Of a stretch of 64,000 nt of DNA, positions 33,509 to 42,451 are shown in pieces. Positions within the stretch are counted from its first letter, which is position 1; every line of letters starts with the position of its first letter. Origin of the DNA: an uncultured Oribacterium sp. (GTDB lineage Bacteria; Bacillota; Clostridia; Lachnospirales; Lachnospiraceae); assembly GCA_946413525.1 (NCBI GenBank), contig CAMKKZ010000008.1, positions 62,001-126,000 of the forward strand, given 5' to 3'. The notes beneath the pieces are model-generated. The model was not told the DNA's origin. It worked only from the letters and a program-made list of their open reading frames with translations, and searched no databases. Both the position numbers and the translations under genes were made by a program.

Positions 33509-34489
33509 ATGGATAAAAACAGGCGTCCGGAGGACATGGCAAGGATCAACAGTCCGGCTCTCGCGAAGAAGTTTATTTCCGAGCAGTTGGAGGCTTTGAA
33601 GAAGCAGATTGGAGACGGGAAAGTTCTGCTGGCTTTGTCGGGAGGGGTGGATTCATCGGTAGTGGCCGCCCTCCTCATTCAAGCCATCGGGAAGCAATTG
33701 GTCTGCGTGCATGTGAACCACGGGCTGTTAAGGGAGGGGGAGCCGGAACAGGTGATCCGGGTCTTTCGAAACGAATTGGATGCCAACCTGATTTATGTGG
33801 ATGCCGTGGATCGTTTTCTGGACAAGCTTGCCGGCGTGACGGATCCGGAGGAAAAGCGCAAGATTATCGGCAAAGAGTTTATCGATGTATTTGCGGAGGA
33901 GGCGGCGAAGCAAGACGGCATCCGTTTCCTGGCACAGGGGACGATTTACCCGGACATCCTGGAATCGGAGGGGGTGAAGGCACACCATAATGTGGGCGGA
34001 CTTCCCCCGGAGCTTAATTTCGAGCTTGTTGAGCCTGTGAAATTCCTGTACAAGGACGAGGTGCGCGTTGTTGGGAAGGAGCTCGGCCTTCCCGATAGCA
34101 TGGTCTACCGGCAGCCTTTCCCGGGACCCGGCCTTGGAGTCCGCTGCCCCGGGGCGATCACCAGGGAACGCCTTGCCGCCGTGCGGGCTTCTGATGCCAT
34201 TCTGCGGGAGGAATTCGCGAAAAACGGTCTGGAGGGAAAGGTCTGGCAGTACTTCACAGTTGTTCCTGACTTTAAGTCAACGGGAATCCGGGATGGGAAG
34301 CGCTGTTTTGAATGGCCGGTCATTATACGTGCCGTAAACAGCATCGACGCGACAAGCGCCAGCATCGAGCCGATTCCCTATGAGCTTCTCTCCCATCTTG
34401 CGGACCGCATCGTCAGCGAGGTTCCCGGCGTGAACCGCGTGCTATATGACATCTCCAAAAAGCCGGTGGCAACGATCGAGTACGAATAA
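33509..34489 (+). CDS. guaA: GMP synthase without the glutamine amidotransferase domain
   Basis: GMP synthase converts XMP to GMP. The 326-residue protein holds the ATP-pyrophosphatase part (P-loop LALSGGVDSSVVAALL, AQGTIYPDILES, HHNVGGLPPELNFELVEP) and the dimerisation domain (FPGPGLGVRCPGAITRERL, ending ISKKPVATIEYE). Normal bacterial GuaA has about 510-520 residues, with an N-terminal class I amidotransferase of about 190 residues that is absent here. The clear ATG with AAGGAAGGGAG shows it is translated as is. It may use free ammonia or a separate subunit, as in archaea. The 3' end of guaA is a known integration site for genomic islands. Confidence 0.9.
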   Translation: MDKNRRPEDMARINSPALAKKFISEQLEALKKQIGDGKVLLALSGGVDSSVVAALLIQAIGKQLVCVHVNHGLLREGEPEQVIRVFRNELDANLIYVDAVDRFLDKLAGVTDPEEKRKIIGKEFIDVFAEEAAKQDGIRFLAQGTIYPDILESEGVKAHHNVGGLPPELNFELVEPVKFLYKDEVRVVGKELGLPDSMVYRQPFPGPGLGVRCPGAITRERLAAVRASDAILREEFAKNGLEGKVWQYFTVVPDFKSTGIRDGKRCFEWPVIIRAVNSIDATSASIEPIPYELLSHLADRIVSEVPGVNRVLYDISKKPVATIEYE

Positions 34490-34610
34490 GAAAACGCCCA
34501 AAAAGAAGCCAGTATTTATGCGGGTTCCAAACAAATTCCGTTAAGTGCTGGCAACAGATTGGCAACATTTCTTTGATATTCACTGCGTAATCTCTCATTT
34601 ATACGATCTA

Positions 34611-34664
34611 AAAAACCTTACTGATCTTCAGAATCAAACTGAAGAATCGGTAAGGTTTTTCTTT
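34611..34664 (+). terminator. Terminator after the guaA-like gene
   Basis: The arms AAAAAACCTTACTGATCTTC (plus AG) and CTGAAG-AATCGGTAAGGTTTTT form an imperfect 20-bp stem with a seven-base loop at 34633-34639. It ends in a T run, and the A run allows use from the other side. Confidence 0.8.
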
Positions 34665-34735
34665 TGCCCTATTGTGGATTTTGAAATCTGCTGACGGGTT
34701 CATTATAGCTTATCAATGAGGGAGGGGGAATAGTT

Positions 34736-34972
34736 ATGTATTGTGATAATTGCGTACATACGATCCCTGACAGGGTCCGGTTCTGTGAAAACTGCGGGGT
34801 GCCAGTCGTTACAGCGGATACAGATCATCTGGAACAGGATGTAAAAAGCAGGCATGTGATCTATGTGAACCAGGTACTGGGACATAACCAGGTCTATGCC
34901 GATGACGCAGACTTTGATTTGGTACGGAATCACATTGTAGAGCATTGTCCAAATCCGAAGATTACAGCTTAA
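34736..34972 (+). CDS. Small zinc-ribbon protein
   Basis: A 78-residue protein beginning MYCDNCVHTIPDRVRFCENCGVPV, a zinc ribbon with two Cys-x-x-Cys pairs. The rest (HVIYVNQVLGHNQVYADDADFDLV) is of unknown fold. GGGAGGGGG precedes the ATG. It lies in an accessory segment downstream of guaA; it may be a truncated version of a larger zinc-ribbon protein. The function cannot be deduced. Confidence 0.6.
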   Translation: MYCDNCVHTIPDRVRFCENCGVPVVTADTDHLEQDVKSRHVIYVNQVLGHNQVYADDADFDLVRNHIVEHCPNPKITA

Positions 34973-35082
34973 ACAGGTAATGCATTTTTCATCTGTCTAA
35001 AAAAAATTCCATATTTTACGTGTAAATATAATGCACAAAAAATAATACGTGCTATAATTCCGGATAGGAGGAGGGATGAAAG

Positions 35083-36348
35083 ATGTTACTATCTCTGAAG
35101 GTGAACAACTGTCTGATTTACGACTCTGAAGTGGAGTTTTCCATGCGTGCCAACATGCACTATAAGCGTTTTCCCAATAATGTTGCTAAAGCCGGCAGAA
35201 TTAACGCGTTGAAAACTGCGGTTTTGATCGGTCCAAATAACTCCGGTAAGACAAACTTTGTCCGCATCATTCAGACATTAAAAGAAATTATGCTGGGAAA
35301 GGGTGTCGCGCTCAGTGCCAACCTTTTCTCCAACAATCCTATTGTTGAAGTCTCTGTTTCATTTCTTGAAGGTGGAGTGGAAAATCTTTTTGAAATCAAG
35401 TACAACGCTTCGAAAAAGGAATATGTTTACGAGCGTTTTGCGCAGATCGAACGTGATGATTATAAAAACATAAAAACGACGGATCTTCTGCTCCGAGACA
35501 GCCTGAATAAAAAGTACTATTCCGAAGATGAGGGACTTGCTGTGGCAATGAAGGTTGCCGCAAGAAACAATATCCTGATCTATCTCGTAGACACGGAAGA
35601 GTTCCTGAGTCTTAAGAAGATCAAAGAGTTGATGATTGCCTTTGCATCCAAAATCAATGTTGTTGATATGAACAACATCCCTATCAAGAAGACAATCGAC
35701 ATGCTGAAAGCATCCGAAGAAGTTTGTCAGAAGATAACCAACTTCGTTTTGAATGCAGACCTCTATCTGGATGACTACAAATATTTAAGCGACAATGAAA
35801 TTAAGGTCGTACTGAAAGAACAGAACGTTGGGGACGCAAAGCCGCAAGAGAATGCCTTGAGTGCTGTTGCTCCGTTGACTGAAATGCTGCACCTTGCTTC
35901 CGTCTATAAAGGCATTATGGTGCCGAGTATGCTCTTTGACTCTACCGGAACCAAGAAGATGGCAGCGCTTGCAAGTTATGTGATCGAAGCGCTTGAAGAT
36001 GGATGTATTCTCGTGATCGACGAGCTTGACAACAGTCTTCATTTCAGACTAACAAGAGCGATCATAGCCCTATTTAACAACGAACTGAATCGTAATGCGC
36101 AACTGATTGCCACAGTTCACGATGTTTCCCTTCTTGACTGTCAGACGCTCTTCCGCAAAGAGCAGATCTGGTTCTCTCATAAGGATCGGGAAAACGCTTA
36201 TCTCTACTCTCTTGCGGAGTTCACTGCGGAGAAAACAGGAGTAAGAGAGACCTCCGATCTGATTGAGAAATACCGTAAGGGTATGTTCGGCGCTTTGCCA
36301 GAGCCTGATCTTTTCCAGTCCCTTCTGGAGGTGAAGAACCGTGACTAA
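35083..36348 (+). CDS. AAA/ABC-type ATPase of the RloA/OLD-like kind
   Basis: A 421-residue ATPase with Walker A GPNNSGKT at residues 50-57, Walker B in CILVIDELDNSLH and a switch-like TVHDVSLLDCQ. The architecture, with a long insertion between Walker A and B, matches the AAA_15/AAA_21 ATPases that pair with a TOPRIM or RloB-like partner in defence islands. The partner start overlaps this gene's end (GTG at 36341), but that gene is cut after about 50 codons. The AT-rich codon use differs from the GC-richer core genes nearby and suggests transfer. GGAGGAGGG precedes the start. A defence role is inference. Confidence 0.8.
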   Translation: MLLSLKVNNCLIYDSEVEFSMRANMHYKRFPNNVAKAGRINALKTAVLIGPNNSGKTNFVRIIQTLKEIMLGKGVALSANLFSNNPIVEVSVSFLEGGVENLFEIKYNASKKEYVYERFAQIERDDYKNIKTTDLLLRDSLNKKYYSEDEGLAVAMKVAARNNILIYLVDTEEFLSLKKIKELMIAFASKINVVDMNNIPIKKTIDMLKASEEVCQKITNFVLNADLYLDDYKYLSDNEIKVVLKEQNVGDAKPQENALSAVAPLTEMLHLASVYKGIMVPSMLFDSTGTKKMAALASYVIEALEDGCILVIDELDNSLHFRLTRAIIALFNNELNRNAQLIATVHDVSLLDCQTLFRKEQIWFSHKDRENAYLYSLAEFTAEKTGVRETSDLIEKYRKGMFGALPEPDLFQSLLEVKNRD

Positions 36349-36499
36349 GCTACCCAATCTCAATAGAAAACACAAGGTTTGTGTGATTTGCGAAGGATAT
36401 GAGGATGTAGCATATTTCAATCGTTTGCAAATGAAGCCATGCTCCTCATTTCCAGCATTCTCATCTATTAGAGCGGGCTTTGCTTGCTCTGAGTTCTGA
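36341..36499 (+). pseudogene. RloB/TOPRIM-like partner gene truncated by a family A repeat
   Basis: From the GTG at 36341 the frame reads VTKLPNLNRKHKVCVICEGYED, then VAYFNRLQMKP. VICEGYEDVAYFNRL resembles the first strand and the EG motif of TOPRIM-like proteins that follow AAA ATPases. The similarity stops near 36450, and the remaining codons (SSIRAGFACSEF) come from a family A repeat, which supplies the stop codon. The original gene should have been several hundred codons longer. Confidence 0.6.
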
Positions 36500-36560
36500 C
36501 ATAGCGAACCGCTTGGGGGCAAATCGGCTCATCTATCAGAGCGGGTTTTTGCCACTCATA
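36462..36560 (-). repeat. Family A repeat, one full and one partial copy, inside a broken gene
   Basis: Contains TCTATTAGAGCGGGCTTTGC and TCTATCAGAGCGGGTTTTTG, with CTTGGGGGCAAATCGGCTC between. It interrupts the TOPRIM-like frame, so this family can insert into or replace coding DNA. Confidence 0.75.
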
Positions 36561-36567
36561 AAAGGCA

Positions 36568-36692
36568 AATCTTTCATGATCTTCTGTGGGGCGGAGCCAT
36601 GAATGAAGTATGAAAAGCAAGCTTTTCATACTTCATTTGTGCCGTCGGCGGGTCACAAATGGGTCGTCAATGCCTGCGGCATCAAGTCAAAT
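36568..36692. repeat. Family C repeat downstream of clpB
   Basis: Includes GAAGTATGAAAAGC/GCTTTTCATACTTC, TTTGTGCCGTCGGCGGGTCA and TGCCTGCGGCATCAAGTCAA. The perfect hairpin could serve as a transcription terminator for clpB, which ends 75 bp away on the minus strand. Confidence 0.8.
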
Positions 36693-36766
36693 TATGAAAT
36701 CCCGCGCCCTGCGTCCCCTTCTTTTTTTGAGATCCTTGCGGCACTTCGGGCATCACTGCGCAGATA

Positions 36767-39385
36767 TCACTGCGCCTTTTCATCCTGAATGCCCGGCCGT
36801 GCCTCGGCCCGGAGGCTGCCGCCTTCCTCGTTGATGTAGATCATGTCGCCTTCCTTCACCTTGTCCTCCAGGATGACTTTGGCGGCTAATGTCTCTACAT
36901 TCCGCTGTATGAAACGCTTCAGAGGACGGGCGCCGAAGCTCGGGTCGAAGCCATTTTCCACCACAAACTCTGTGGCGGCGGGGCTCAGCTCCACGCTGAT
37001 CCTGCGGTCCGCAAGCCGGCGGTTGATATCCTTGACGATCAGGCCGGCAATCCTCGTAATGTCATCCCTTACAAGCGGCTTGAACATGATAATCTCGTCC
37101 AGACGGTTCAGGAATTCCGGACGGAAGCCCTGGCGGAGCTGCTCCATGACCCTGTCCGTCGCCTCCTTCGAGATGTTCCCCTCCTTGTCAATCCCCTCCA
37201 GGAGGTACTGGGCACCGATGTTGGAGGTCAGGATAATGATGGTGTTCTTGAAGTCCACCGTCCTCCCCTGGGAATCCGTTATCCGCCCGTCGTCCAGCAC
37301 CTGCAGGAGGATGTTGAAGACGTCCGGATGCGCCTTTTCAATCTCATCGAACAGCACCACCGAGTACGGCTTCCTGCGCACGGCCTCGGTAAGCTGACCG
37401 CCTTCCTCGTAACCGACATAGCCCGGCGCCGCGCCGATCAGCCTGGACACGGAGTACTTTTCCATGTACTCGGACATATCGATCCGCACCATGGCGTTCT
37501 CGTCGTCGAAAAGGTTCTGGGCCAGGGCCTTGGCCAGCTCCGTCTTTCCCACGCCCGTAGGCCCCATGAAAAGGAAGGAACCGATGGGCTTCGTGGGATC
37601 CTTGATGCCCGCCTTGGAACGGAGGATAGCCTCCGTCACCTTGGAGACCGCGTCGTCCTGACCGATCAGCCTCTTGTGAATCTCATCGGAAAGGTGCAGC
37701 ACCTTCGCCCTCTCCGACTCATTCAGCTTCGATACGGGGATGCCGGTCCATCGGCTGATGATCCTGGCAATCTCGTCCTCCGTCACCCGGTCATGCACGA
37801 GGCTTGCGCCGCCGGAACCCTCCTGCGTAACGGCTTCCGCCTGTTCAAGCTCCCTCTGGACGGCAGGAAGATCCTGGTACTGCAGCTTCGCGGCCTTCTC
37901 GTAATCATAATTCTGCTTCGCGATATTTATTTCCGAATTGATCCTGTCCTTCTGCTCCCGGAGCGACTGCACCTTTCCAATGGAGTCCTTCTCATTCTCC
38001 CACTGCGCCTTCCGGGCATTGAAGCGGTCACGAAGCTCGGACAGCTCCTTCTGCAGGGCCGAAAGCCTCTCCCTGGAAAGGGCGTCGTCCTCCTTCTTCA
38101 GTGCCAGCTCCTCAATCTGAAGCTGCATGATCTTCCTGTTCATTTCATCCATCTCTTCCGGCATGGAATCCATCTCGGTCTTGATCATCGCGCAGGCTTC
38201 ATCCACAAGGTCGATGGCCTTGTCCGGGAGGAAACGGTCAGAAATGTAACGGTCGGACAGTGACGCGGCGGCCACCAACGCGGCATCGGTAATCTTCACG
38301 CCATGATAGACCTCATAACGCTCCTTGATGCCCCTGAGTATGGAAATCGTGTCCTCCACGGAGGGCTCGTCCACCATGACCGGCTGGAACCGCCTTTCCA
38401 GAGCGGCATCCTTTTCAATATATTTCCGATATTCGTCCAGCGTGGTGGCGCCGATGCAGTGCAGCTCGCCCCGGGCCAGCAAAGGCTTCAGAAGGTTGCC
38501 CGCATCCATGGAGCCCTCCGTCCGCCCCGCGCCAACGATATTATGCAGCTCATCAATGAACATGATAATGTCGCCTTCTGACTTCCTGACCTCGTCCAGA
38601 ACGGCCTTCAGACGTTCCTCGAACTCCCCGCGGTATTTCGCGCCGGCAATCAGGGCCCCCATGTCCAGGGCAAATATCCTTTTGTTTTTCAGAGCCTCCG
38701 GGACGTCCCCCTTCGCGATCCTCTGGGCGAGGCCCTCCACGGCCGCCGTCTTCCCAACGCCCGGCTCCCCGATAAGGCAGGGGTTGTTCTTCGTCTTCCG
38801 GGACAGGATCCGGATGACATTCCGGATCTCCTCGTCCCTCCCGATGACCGGGTCGATCTTCTGCTGCCTGGCCCTCTCCACCATGTCGTAGCCGTATTTG
38901 TTCAGGGTGTCATAGGTATCCTCAGGATTGTCGGAGACCACGCGCTGGTTGCCCCGCACCTCCGAAAGCACCTTCAGGAAGCCGTCCTTTGTGATGTTGT
39001 ACCTTTTCAAAAGGGCCTGCATCGGCCTGTCCGCTTCCTTCATGATTGACAGGAAGATATGCTCCACGGAAACATATTCGTCCCCCATGGCCTTCGCGTG
39101 ATCCTCCGCGTTCATGATGGCCTTGTTCGCCGCCTGGGAATAATACTGCTGTGAGCTGCCCGACACCTTCGGCAGCTTCCCGATTTCCGCTTCCACATCC
39201 TTCCGGAAGCTGTCCATCGGAACGCCCATCTTCTTCAGCAGCTTCTCAATCAGGCTGTCGTCTATGCTGATGAGGCTGTACAATAAATGCATCTGTTCAA
39301 TGTGCTGGTTCCCATGGTCCATCGCAAGCTTCTGGCAGGAATTAATCGCCTCTACGGACTTCTGCGTGAATTTGTTGATGTTCAT
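36767..39385 (-). CDS. clpB: ATP-dependent disaggregase ClpB
   Basis: ClpB resolubilises aggregated proteins together with DnaK. The 872-residue protein has the Clp N-domain ([21 protein letters not shown]), the first AAA module with [13 protein letters not shown], a coiled-coil middle domain (about residues 405-530, Glu/Arg/Leu-rich), the second AAA module with [15 protein letters not shown], and a C-terminal domain ending near [15 protein letters not shown]. Length fits the family. A CIRCE operator and an ideal promoter lie upstream, so it should belong to the HrcA heat-shock regulon. AAGGAGG precedes the ATG. Confidence 0.98.
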   Translation of the reverse strand: MNINKFTQKSVEAINSCQKLAMDHGNQHIEQMHLLYSLISIDDSLIEKLLKKMGVPMDSFRKDVEAEIGKLPKVSGSSQQYYSQAANKAIMNAEDHAKAMGDEYVSVEHIFLSIMKEADRPMQALLKRYNITKDGFLKVLSEVRGNQRVVSDNPEDTYDTLNKYGYDMVERARQQKIDPVIGRDEEIRNVIRILSRKTKNNPCLIGEPGVGKTAAVEGLAQRIAKGDVPEALKNKRIFALDMGALIAGAKYRGEFEERLKAVLDEVRKSEGDIIMFIDELHNIVGAGRTEGSMDAGNLLKPLLARGELHCIGATTLDEYRKYIEKDAALERRFQPVMVDEPSVEDTISILRGIKERYEVYHGVKITDAALVAAASLSDRYISDRFLPDKAIDLVDEACAMIKTEMDSMPEEMDEMNRKIMQLQIEELALKKEDDALSRERLSALQKELSELRDRFNARKAQWENEKDSIGKVQSLREQKDRINSEINIAKQNYDYEKAAKLQYQDLPAVQRELEQAEAVTQEGSGGASLVHDRVTEDEIARIISRWTGIPVSKLNESERAKVLHLSDEIHKRLIGQDDAVSKVTEAILRSKAGIKDPTKPIGSFLFMGPTGVGKTELAKALAQNLFDDENAMVRIDMSEYMEKYSVSRLIGAAPGYVGYEEGGQLTEAVRRKPYSVVLFDEIEKAHPDVFNILLQVLDDGRITDSQGRTVDFKNTIIILTSNIGAQYLLEGIDKEGNISKEATDRVMEQLRQGFRPEFLNRLDEIIMFKPLVRDDITRIAGLIVKDINRRLADRRISVELSPAATEFVVENGFDPSFGARPLKRFIQRNVETLAAKVILEDKVKEGDMIYINEEGGSLRAEARPGIQDEKAQ

Positions 39386-39597
39386 TGTTCCACCTCCTTG
39401 TATTCTTTCACTTAATGTCTTTCAATTTCAATTTCTTTTCCCTTAACTTCCCTATAATCCTGTCCTGAATCTAATCATGCCTGTAATATAACCTTTTCCG
39501 ATCATGCCAGAAATCTAACCTTTTCTGCAATTTAATCATGCCTGTCATCTAATCATCCTCTAATTTAATCATATCTATAATCCATTCAAACACGTTT
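39386..39597 (-). other. clpB leader
   Basis: About 210 bp of leader between promoter and start codon. It contains four to five loose repeats of a TAATCATGCCTGTAATCTAA-like unit and no gene. I see no clear stable structure. Confidence 0.4.
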
Positions 39598-39639
39598 ATT
39601 ATATCACATTTATTAGCACTGTCAAGAGGTGAGTGCTAA
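39598..39639 (-). promoter_or_regulatory. clpB promoter with CIRCE (HrcA operator)
   Basis: On the minus strand TTGACA (39625-39620) and TATAAT (39603-39598) are perfect hexamers 16 bases apart. The CIRCE palindrome spans 39613-39639: TTAGCACTG, nine bases, GAGTGCTAA, with one mismatch to the consensus. HrcA bound here would cover the -35 region. No CtsR heptamer repeat was noticed. Confidence 0.93.
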
Positions 39640-39701
39640 TAAATTTTATAATTTTCTTCTCTTTTCATCCGTCAATAAAAACAGACAGATTATCCCGCAT
39701 T

Positions 39702-39728
39702 AAAAAAGACGGGAACCATCGTCCCGCC
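39702..39728 (-). terminator. Terminator after the ConA-like protein gene
   Basis: On the minus strand CGGGA-CGATGGT-TCCCG is followed by TCTTTTTTAA. It separates the gene at 39920-40522 from the clpB promoter. The 190 bp between stop codon and terminator contain a direct copy (39856-39881) of the gene's last 25 bp. Confidence 0.7.
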
Positions 39729-39919
39729 TGATCAAAATATGACCTAAGTGGTTTGCGATATGCGATATCGGGATAAATCTCGCTACAATAAGAATATGGG
39801 CGTTCGGGACATGTTCCATCTTTGCGATACCGGGAAGAACCCCTGAGGGTGCCGATCATCATATCGAATCTTCAAATCCGATACACGGACGGCCTTATCG
39901 TCCGGATAAACTGAAGGCA

Positions 39920-40522
39920 CTAATCATCATATCGAATCTTCAAATCCCTGAAAAAGCCTTCCGTCCCGTTATCCACATAGAGACCGATGGAACCGCGGAG
40001 TTCCTTCCCGTGGATCAGATGATCCGTGTGGAGGATGGGATTTTCCATATCTTTGACATAAAAATCAGCCGTTTCCTCCCTGACGACAATTTTCATGTCG
40101 ATCCATTGATGAAGGGCTATATCCGCCGGGGCTTCGTACCCCTTTATCCCGTGTTTCCGAAAATAAGCGAACGTATATCCCGGATAGGAAAAATATTGCG
40201 ACCCATGGGAGCGCCGGATTGGATCCGGGTGGTTTCCGTTAGTCGGGCGGACATAAAAGCATTCGAATTTCGAATTATCCTCTTTCACCCTGAACGCAAT
40301 GCCGATGAAGCCTCTCGCGTCAGGAGGCGCCCCATCCTGGATATTTGCGTACATCTTCACTTCAATCGTCCCATTATGGAAGCTGCAATCCTTCAGCTTT
40401 GCATAAGTATCCGTGTCCGGTTCGAGATTTGAGAGGGGTTTCAGAACCCTAATGGCCCTCATGCCATCCACCTCCCCTTCTCTAAATTCCACTCGTACAG
40501 GCAAAAAATCGTTCCCGTTCAT
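39920..40522 (-). CDS. Concanavalin A-like (LamG-type) domain protein
   Basis: The 200-residue protein has the pattern of a single beta-sandwich domain: FHNGTIEVKMYANIQDG, ARGFIGIAFRVKEDNSKFECFYVRPTNG, then HQWIDMKIVVREETADFYV and GSIGLYVDNGTEGFFRDLKI. This resembles LamG-like and 3-keto-disaccharide hydrolase-like domains that bind or act on carbohydrates. There is no signal peptide, so it is probably cytosolic. AAAGGAG precedes the start. Its role is unknown. Confidence 0.7.
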   Translation of the reverse strand: MNGNDFLPVRVEFREGEVDGMRAIRVLKPLSNLEPDTDTYAKLKDCSFHNGTIEVKMYANIQDGAPPDARGFIGIAFRVKEDNSKFECFYVRPTNGNHPDPIRRSHGSQYFSYPGYTFAYFRKHGIKGYEAPADIALHQWIDMKIVVREETADFYVKDMENPILHTDHLIHGKELRGSIGLYVDNGTEGFFRDLKIRYDD

Positions 40523-40650
40523 TAATTATCTCTCCTTTAACAGTATCAATTATATCTGGCAAATGCTTGCATCCTTAAGTATAATACCTTAAAAACGTAT
40601 TTATGTAATCGTTTTTTTGCCGATATTCTATAAAAAGGAGGAAAAAGCAA

Positions 40651-41598
40651 ATGAGAAAGAATCTTCTGCTTGTCAGTATTCTGCTTGCAATGATCGGCAT
40701 TACGTCCTGCAGCATCGGTGAGCTGGCCGTGCCGGATCCCAACGCTCCCGATTCCCGGAAGGAGGCTTCCGAGGCTGAAGCGCCGGAGGAGACCGACTCA
40801 GACATTAAGAAAGAGGATGAGGCCGATACACCAGAGGAAAACGACTCTGGTGATAAGAAAGAGGATGAGGCTGATACACCAGAGGAAAATGACTCTGATG
40901 ATAAGAAAGAGGATGAGGACGATACATCGGAAGAAACCGACTCTGGCAATAAGAAAGAGGACGAGGACGATACACCGAAGGAGGACGACTCTGGCAATAA
41001 GAAAGAGGATGGGGCTGATACCACGAAGGAGGACGACTCTGGCAATAAAAAAGAGAATGGAGCCGAAACGTCCGCGAACGCTGCGGTATGTGAAGACGAG
41101 GCGGAAAAGCCCCTCATAGACATTTCAGACTGCAAGGACCTTGATGAGATTATCGACAGTCTCGATTCCGGCCTGTACTATGCCACCGGGCAGCTTGGAA
41201 GCTCAAAAGCGCTTTTCGTAAGCGAAATGACCTTCGATGATCTGGATGGTCATAATGCCTCATTAGACACAGACGTTTACTTTTCTGACAGCAAGGGGAA
41301 GCCCGTTTTCGGTGGACATCTTTACACTTCAAGCACCGGGAGTCCGCTCGCCGCAAAGGACGGCTTCCTGTATACCTGCACTCATCACAGTATCTGCAAA
41401 TATACGGTGGAGAAAGACCGTCTGATCGTTGCTGAAAGCGCCGCTGAAAGCTTCGATCAGAATCAGAACACAACTTATTATTACATGGAGGGCAATGACG
41501 ACCATAGCGATGATCAGGAGCTGTCCGAGGCCTCGTTTAACCGCCTGTTCGAGGAGCTGTTCGAGGCAGACGTCATCTCTTTCAGTATAGCGCCATAA
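40651..41598 (+). CDS. Lipoprotein with 15-residue acidic repeats
   Basis: The N-terminus MRKNLLLVSILLAMIGITSC is a lipoprotein signal with lipobox ITSC. Six tandem copies of a 15-residue unit, of the type NDSGDKKEDEADTPEE, follow (45-bp DNA repeats, about 40795-41055), giving a highly acidic stalk. The C-terminal part (from about residue 150: DISDCKDLDEIIDSLDSG, then GKPVFGGHLYTSS) may be a small globular domain of unknown type. It is similar in plan, not in repeat sequence, to the lipoprotein at 15890-17158. The number of units probably varies between strains. GGAGG precedes the start. Confidence 0.8.
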   Translation: MRKNLLLVSILLAMIGITSCSIGELAVPDPNAPDSRKEASEAEAPEETDSDIKKEDEADTPEENDSGDKKEDEADTPEENDSDDKKEDEDDTSEETDSGNKKEDEDDTPKEDDSGNKKEDGADTTKEDDSGNKKENGAETSANAAVCEDEAEKPLIDISDCKDLDEIIDSLDSGLYYATGQLGSSKALFVSEMTFDDLDGHNASLDTDVYFSDSKGKPVFGGHLYTSSTGSPLAAKDGFLYTCTHHSICKYTVEKDRLIVAESAAESFDQNQNTTYYYMEGNDDHSDDQELSEASFNRLFEELFEADVISFSIAP

Positions 41599-41690
41599 AA
41601 ACAGCATAATAAGACCGAAAGACCGGCCCGCACACTTCCATCGACACAGCTTTTGCTATTTCAGGTATAAACTATGCATCAGGCATAGGA

Positions 41691-41926
41691 CATGAATGTT
41701 CCTTCAGGAACATTCATGTCCGTACATGGCGAACCCCGCAAGGGGTTTGTCCACCGCAGGCGGATTTTGACGCGCATCTACTTGAAGCGCGTCAAAACCT
41801 ATAGGATATGAATGTTCCTTCAGGAACATTCATGTCCGTACTTGGCGAATCCCGAAGGGATTTGTCCGACCGAAGGGAGGATTTTGACGCGCTTTTCCTT
41901 GAAGCGCGTCAAAACCTATAGTTTAT
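41691..41926. repeat. Family B repeat, two tandem copies (about 118 bp each)
   Basis: Each copy runs from ATAGGACATGAATGTTCC to GCGTCAAAACCTATAG. In each, four hairpins follow in order: the GACATGAATGTTCC palindrome, a small CCC/GGG stem, a CCGCC/GGCGG or CCTCC-type stem and TTTTGACGCGC/GCGCGTCAAAA. The ends are complementary (ATAGG/CCTAT). The rest of the gap from 41599 to 42008 is featureless. Confidence 0.9.
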
Positions 41927-42008
41927 ATCTGAAATCGTGTCCCATTATCGATATATTATCAGAATTGACCCAGTATTTTCGAGTAAAATTGACCCACCCC
42001 GGAATTAA

Positions 42009-42362
42009 GGAAACGCTGATTTAAGCGTTTCCGGTGCCAAAAATACGCCGCGCAGAGGCAAATTTCCTTTGCATTTTCGCCTGCATCATTTACGATTTCG
42101 TGAGATTGGAAAATCCCAATGAATTGACGAATTGAATGATTCTCCCTCAGGAGCCGTTGCTTTCCCGAATATTTTTCCCATATGTTCAATAATATCTCTG
42201 TCAAAACCCAGATTTCTGAACATCTCGCGCTTTTCATCGAACTCCTCGTAAGAAGCAAGTTTTAAAAATTCTTCTTTGGCGTTCATCTGAATGTCTCCTC
42301 TATTGAAATTTGCCGCTGTACGACACGTTTTCAGTGCCGGAATAGCTTAAATCAGCGTTTCC
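42009..42362. mobile_element. 354-bp inverted-repeat cassette carrying a small ORF
   Basis: GGAAACGCTGATTTAAGC at the left end is matched by GCTTAAATCAGCGTTTCC at the right end, and the similarity continues inwards (GGCACCGGAA against AGTGCCGGAA) for about 30 bp in total with few differences. The ends resemble those of IS1182/IS5-type elements as I remember them. There is no transposase inside, only the 66-codon gene at 42086-42286, so it would be a non-autonomous element. No target duplication was recognised. Confidence 0.6.
42086..42286 (-). CDS. Small conserved hypothetical protein
   Basis: A 66-residue protein, MNAKEEFLKLASYEEFDEKREM, then FRNLGFDRDIIEHMGKIFGKA. Similar short proteins starting MNAKEEFLKL occur in Lachnospiraceae; the function is unknown. 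GGAG at 8 bases supports the start. The C-terminal 20 residues (SFNSSIHWDFPISRNRK) may be altered. The gene sits within an inverted-repeat cassette and could have moved with it. Confidence 0.5.
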   Translation of the reverse strand: MNAKEEFLKLASYEEFDEKREMFRNLGFDRDIIEHMGKIFGKATAPEGESFNSSIHWDFPISRNRK

Positions 42363-42451
42363 CAAAATACAATTTTTGTAATGCAATTTCTGTAATGCCA
42401 TCAATTTCCGAAAACCTGCCATCATCAAGTCCCATGTCTCCCAGCCCCCAC

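Noticed and set aside
36603..36788. Short frame starting MKYEKQAFHTSFVPSAGHKW
   Set aside because: It is encoded by a family C repeat. It is listed only because the same peptide appears inside the DUF6465-like gene.
37328..38263. 311-codon open frame on the plus strand
   Set aside because: It is antisense to clpB, which is certain. The composition is that of a shadow frame and there is no ribosome binding site.
40575..41135. Ser-rich 186-codon frame on the minus strand
   Set aside because: It is the complement of the 45-bp repeats of the lipoprotein gene.
41960..42000. Two AATTGACCCA motifs that look like the end of an insertion sequence
   Set aside because: No transposase or matching second end is present in the window, so this is too little to call an element.
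41812..42024. Short frames starting MFLQEHSCPYLAN and similar at 26.3, 41.8 and 55.3 kb
   Set aside because: They are read entirely from family B repeats and have no ribosome binding site.
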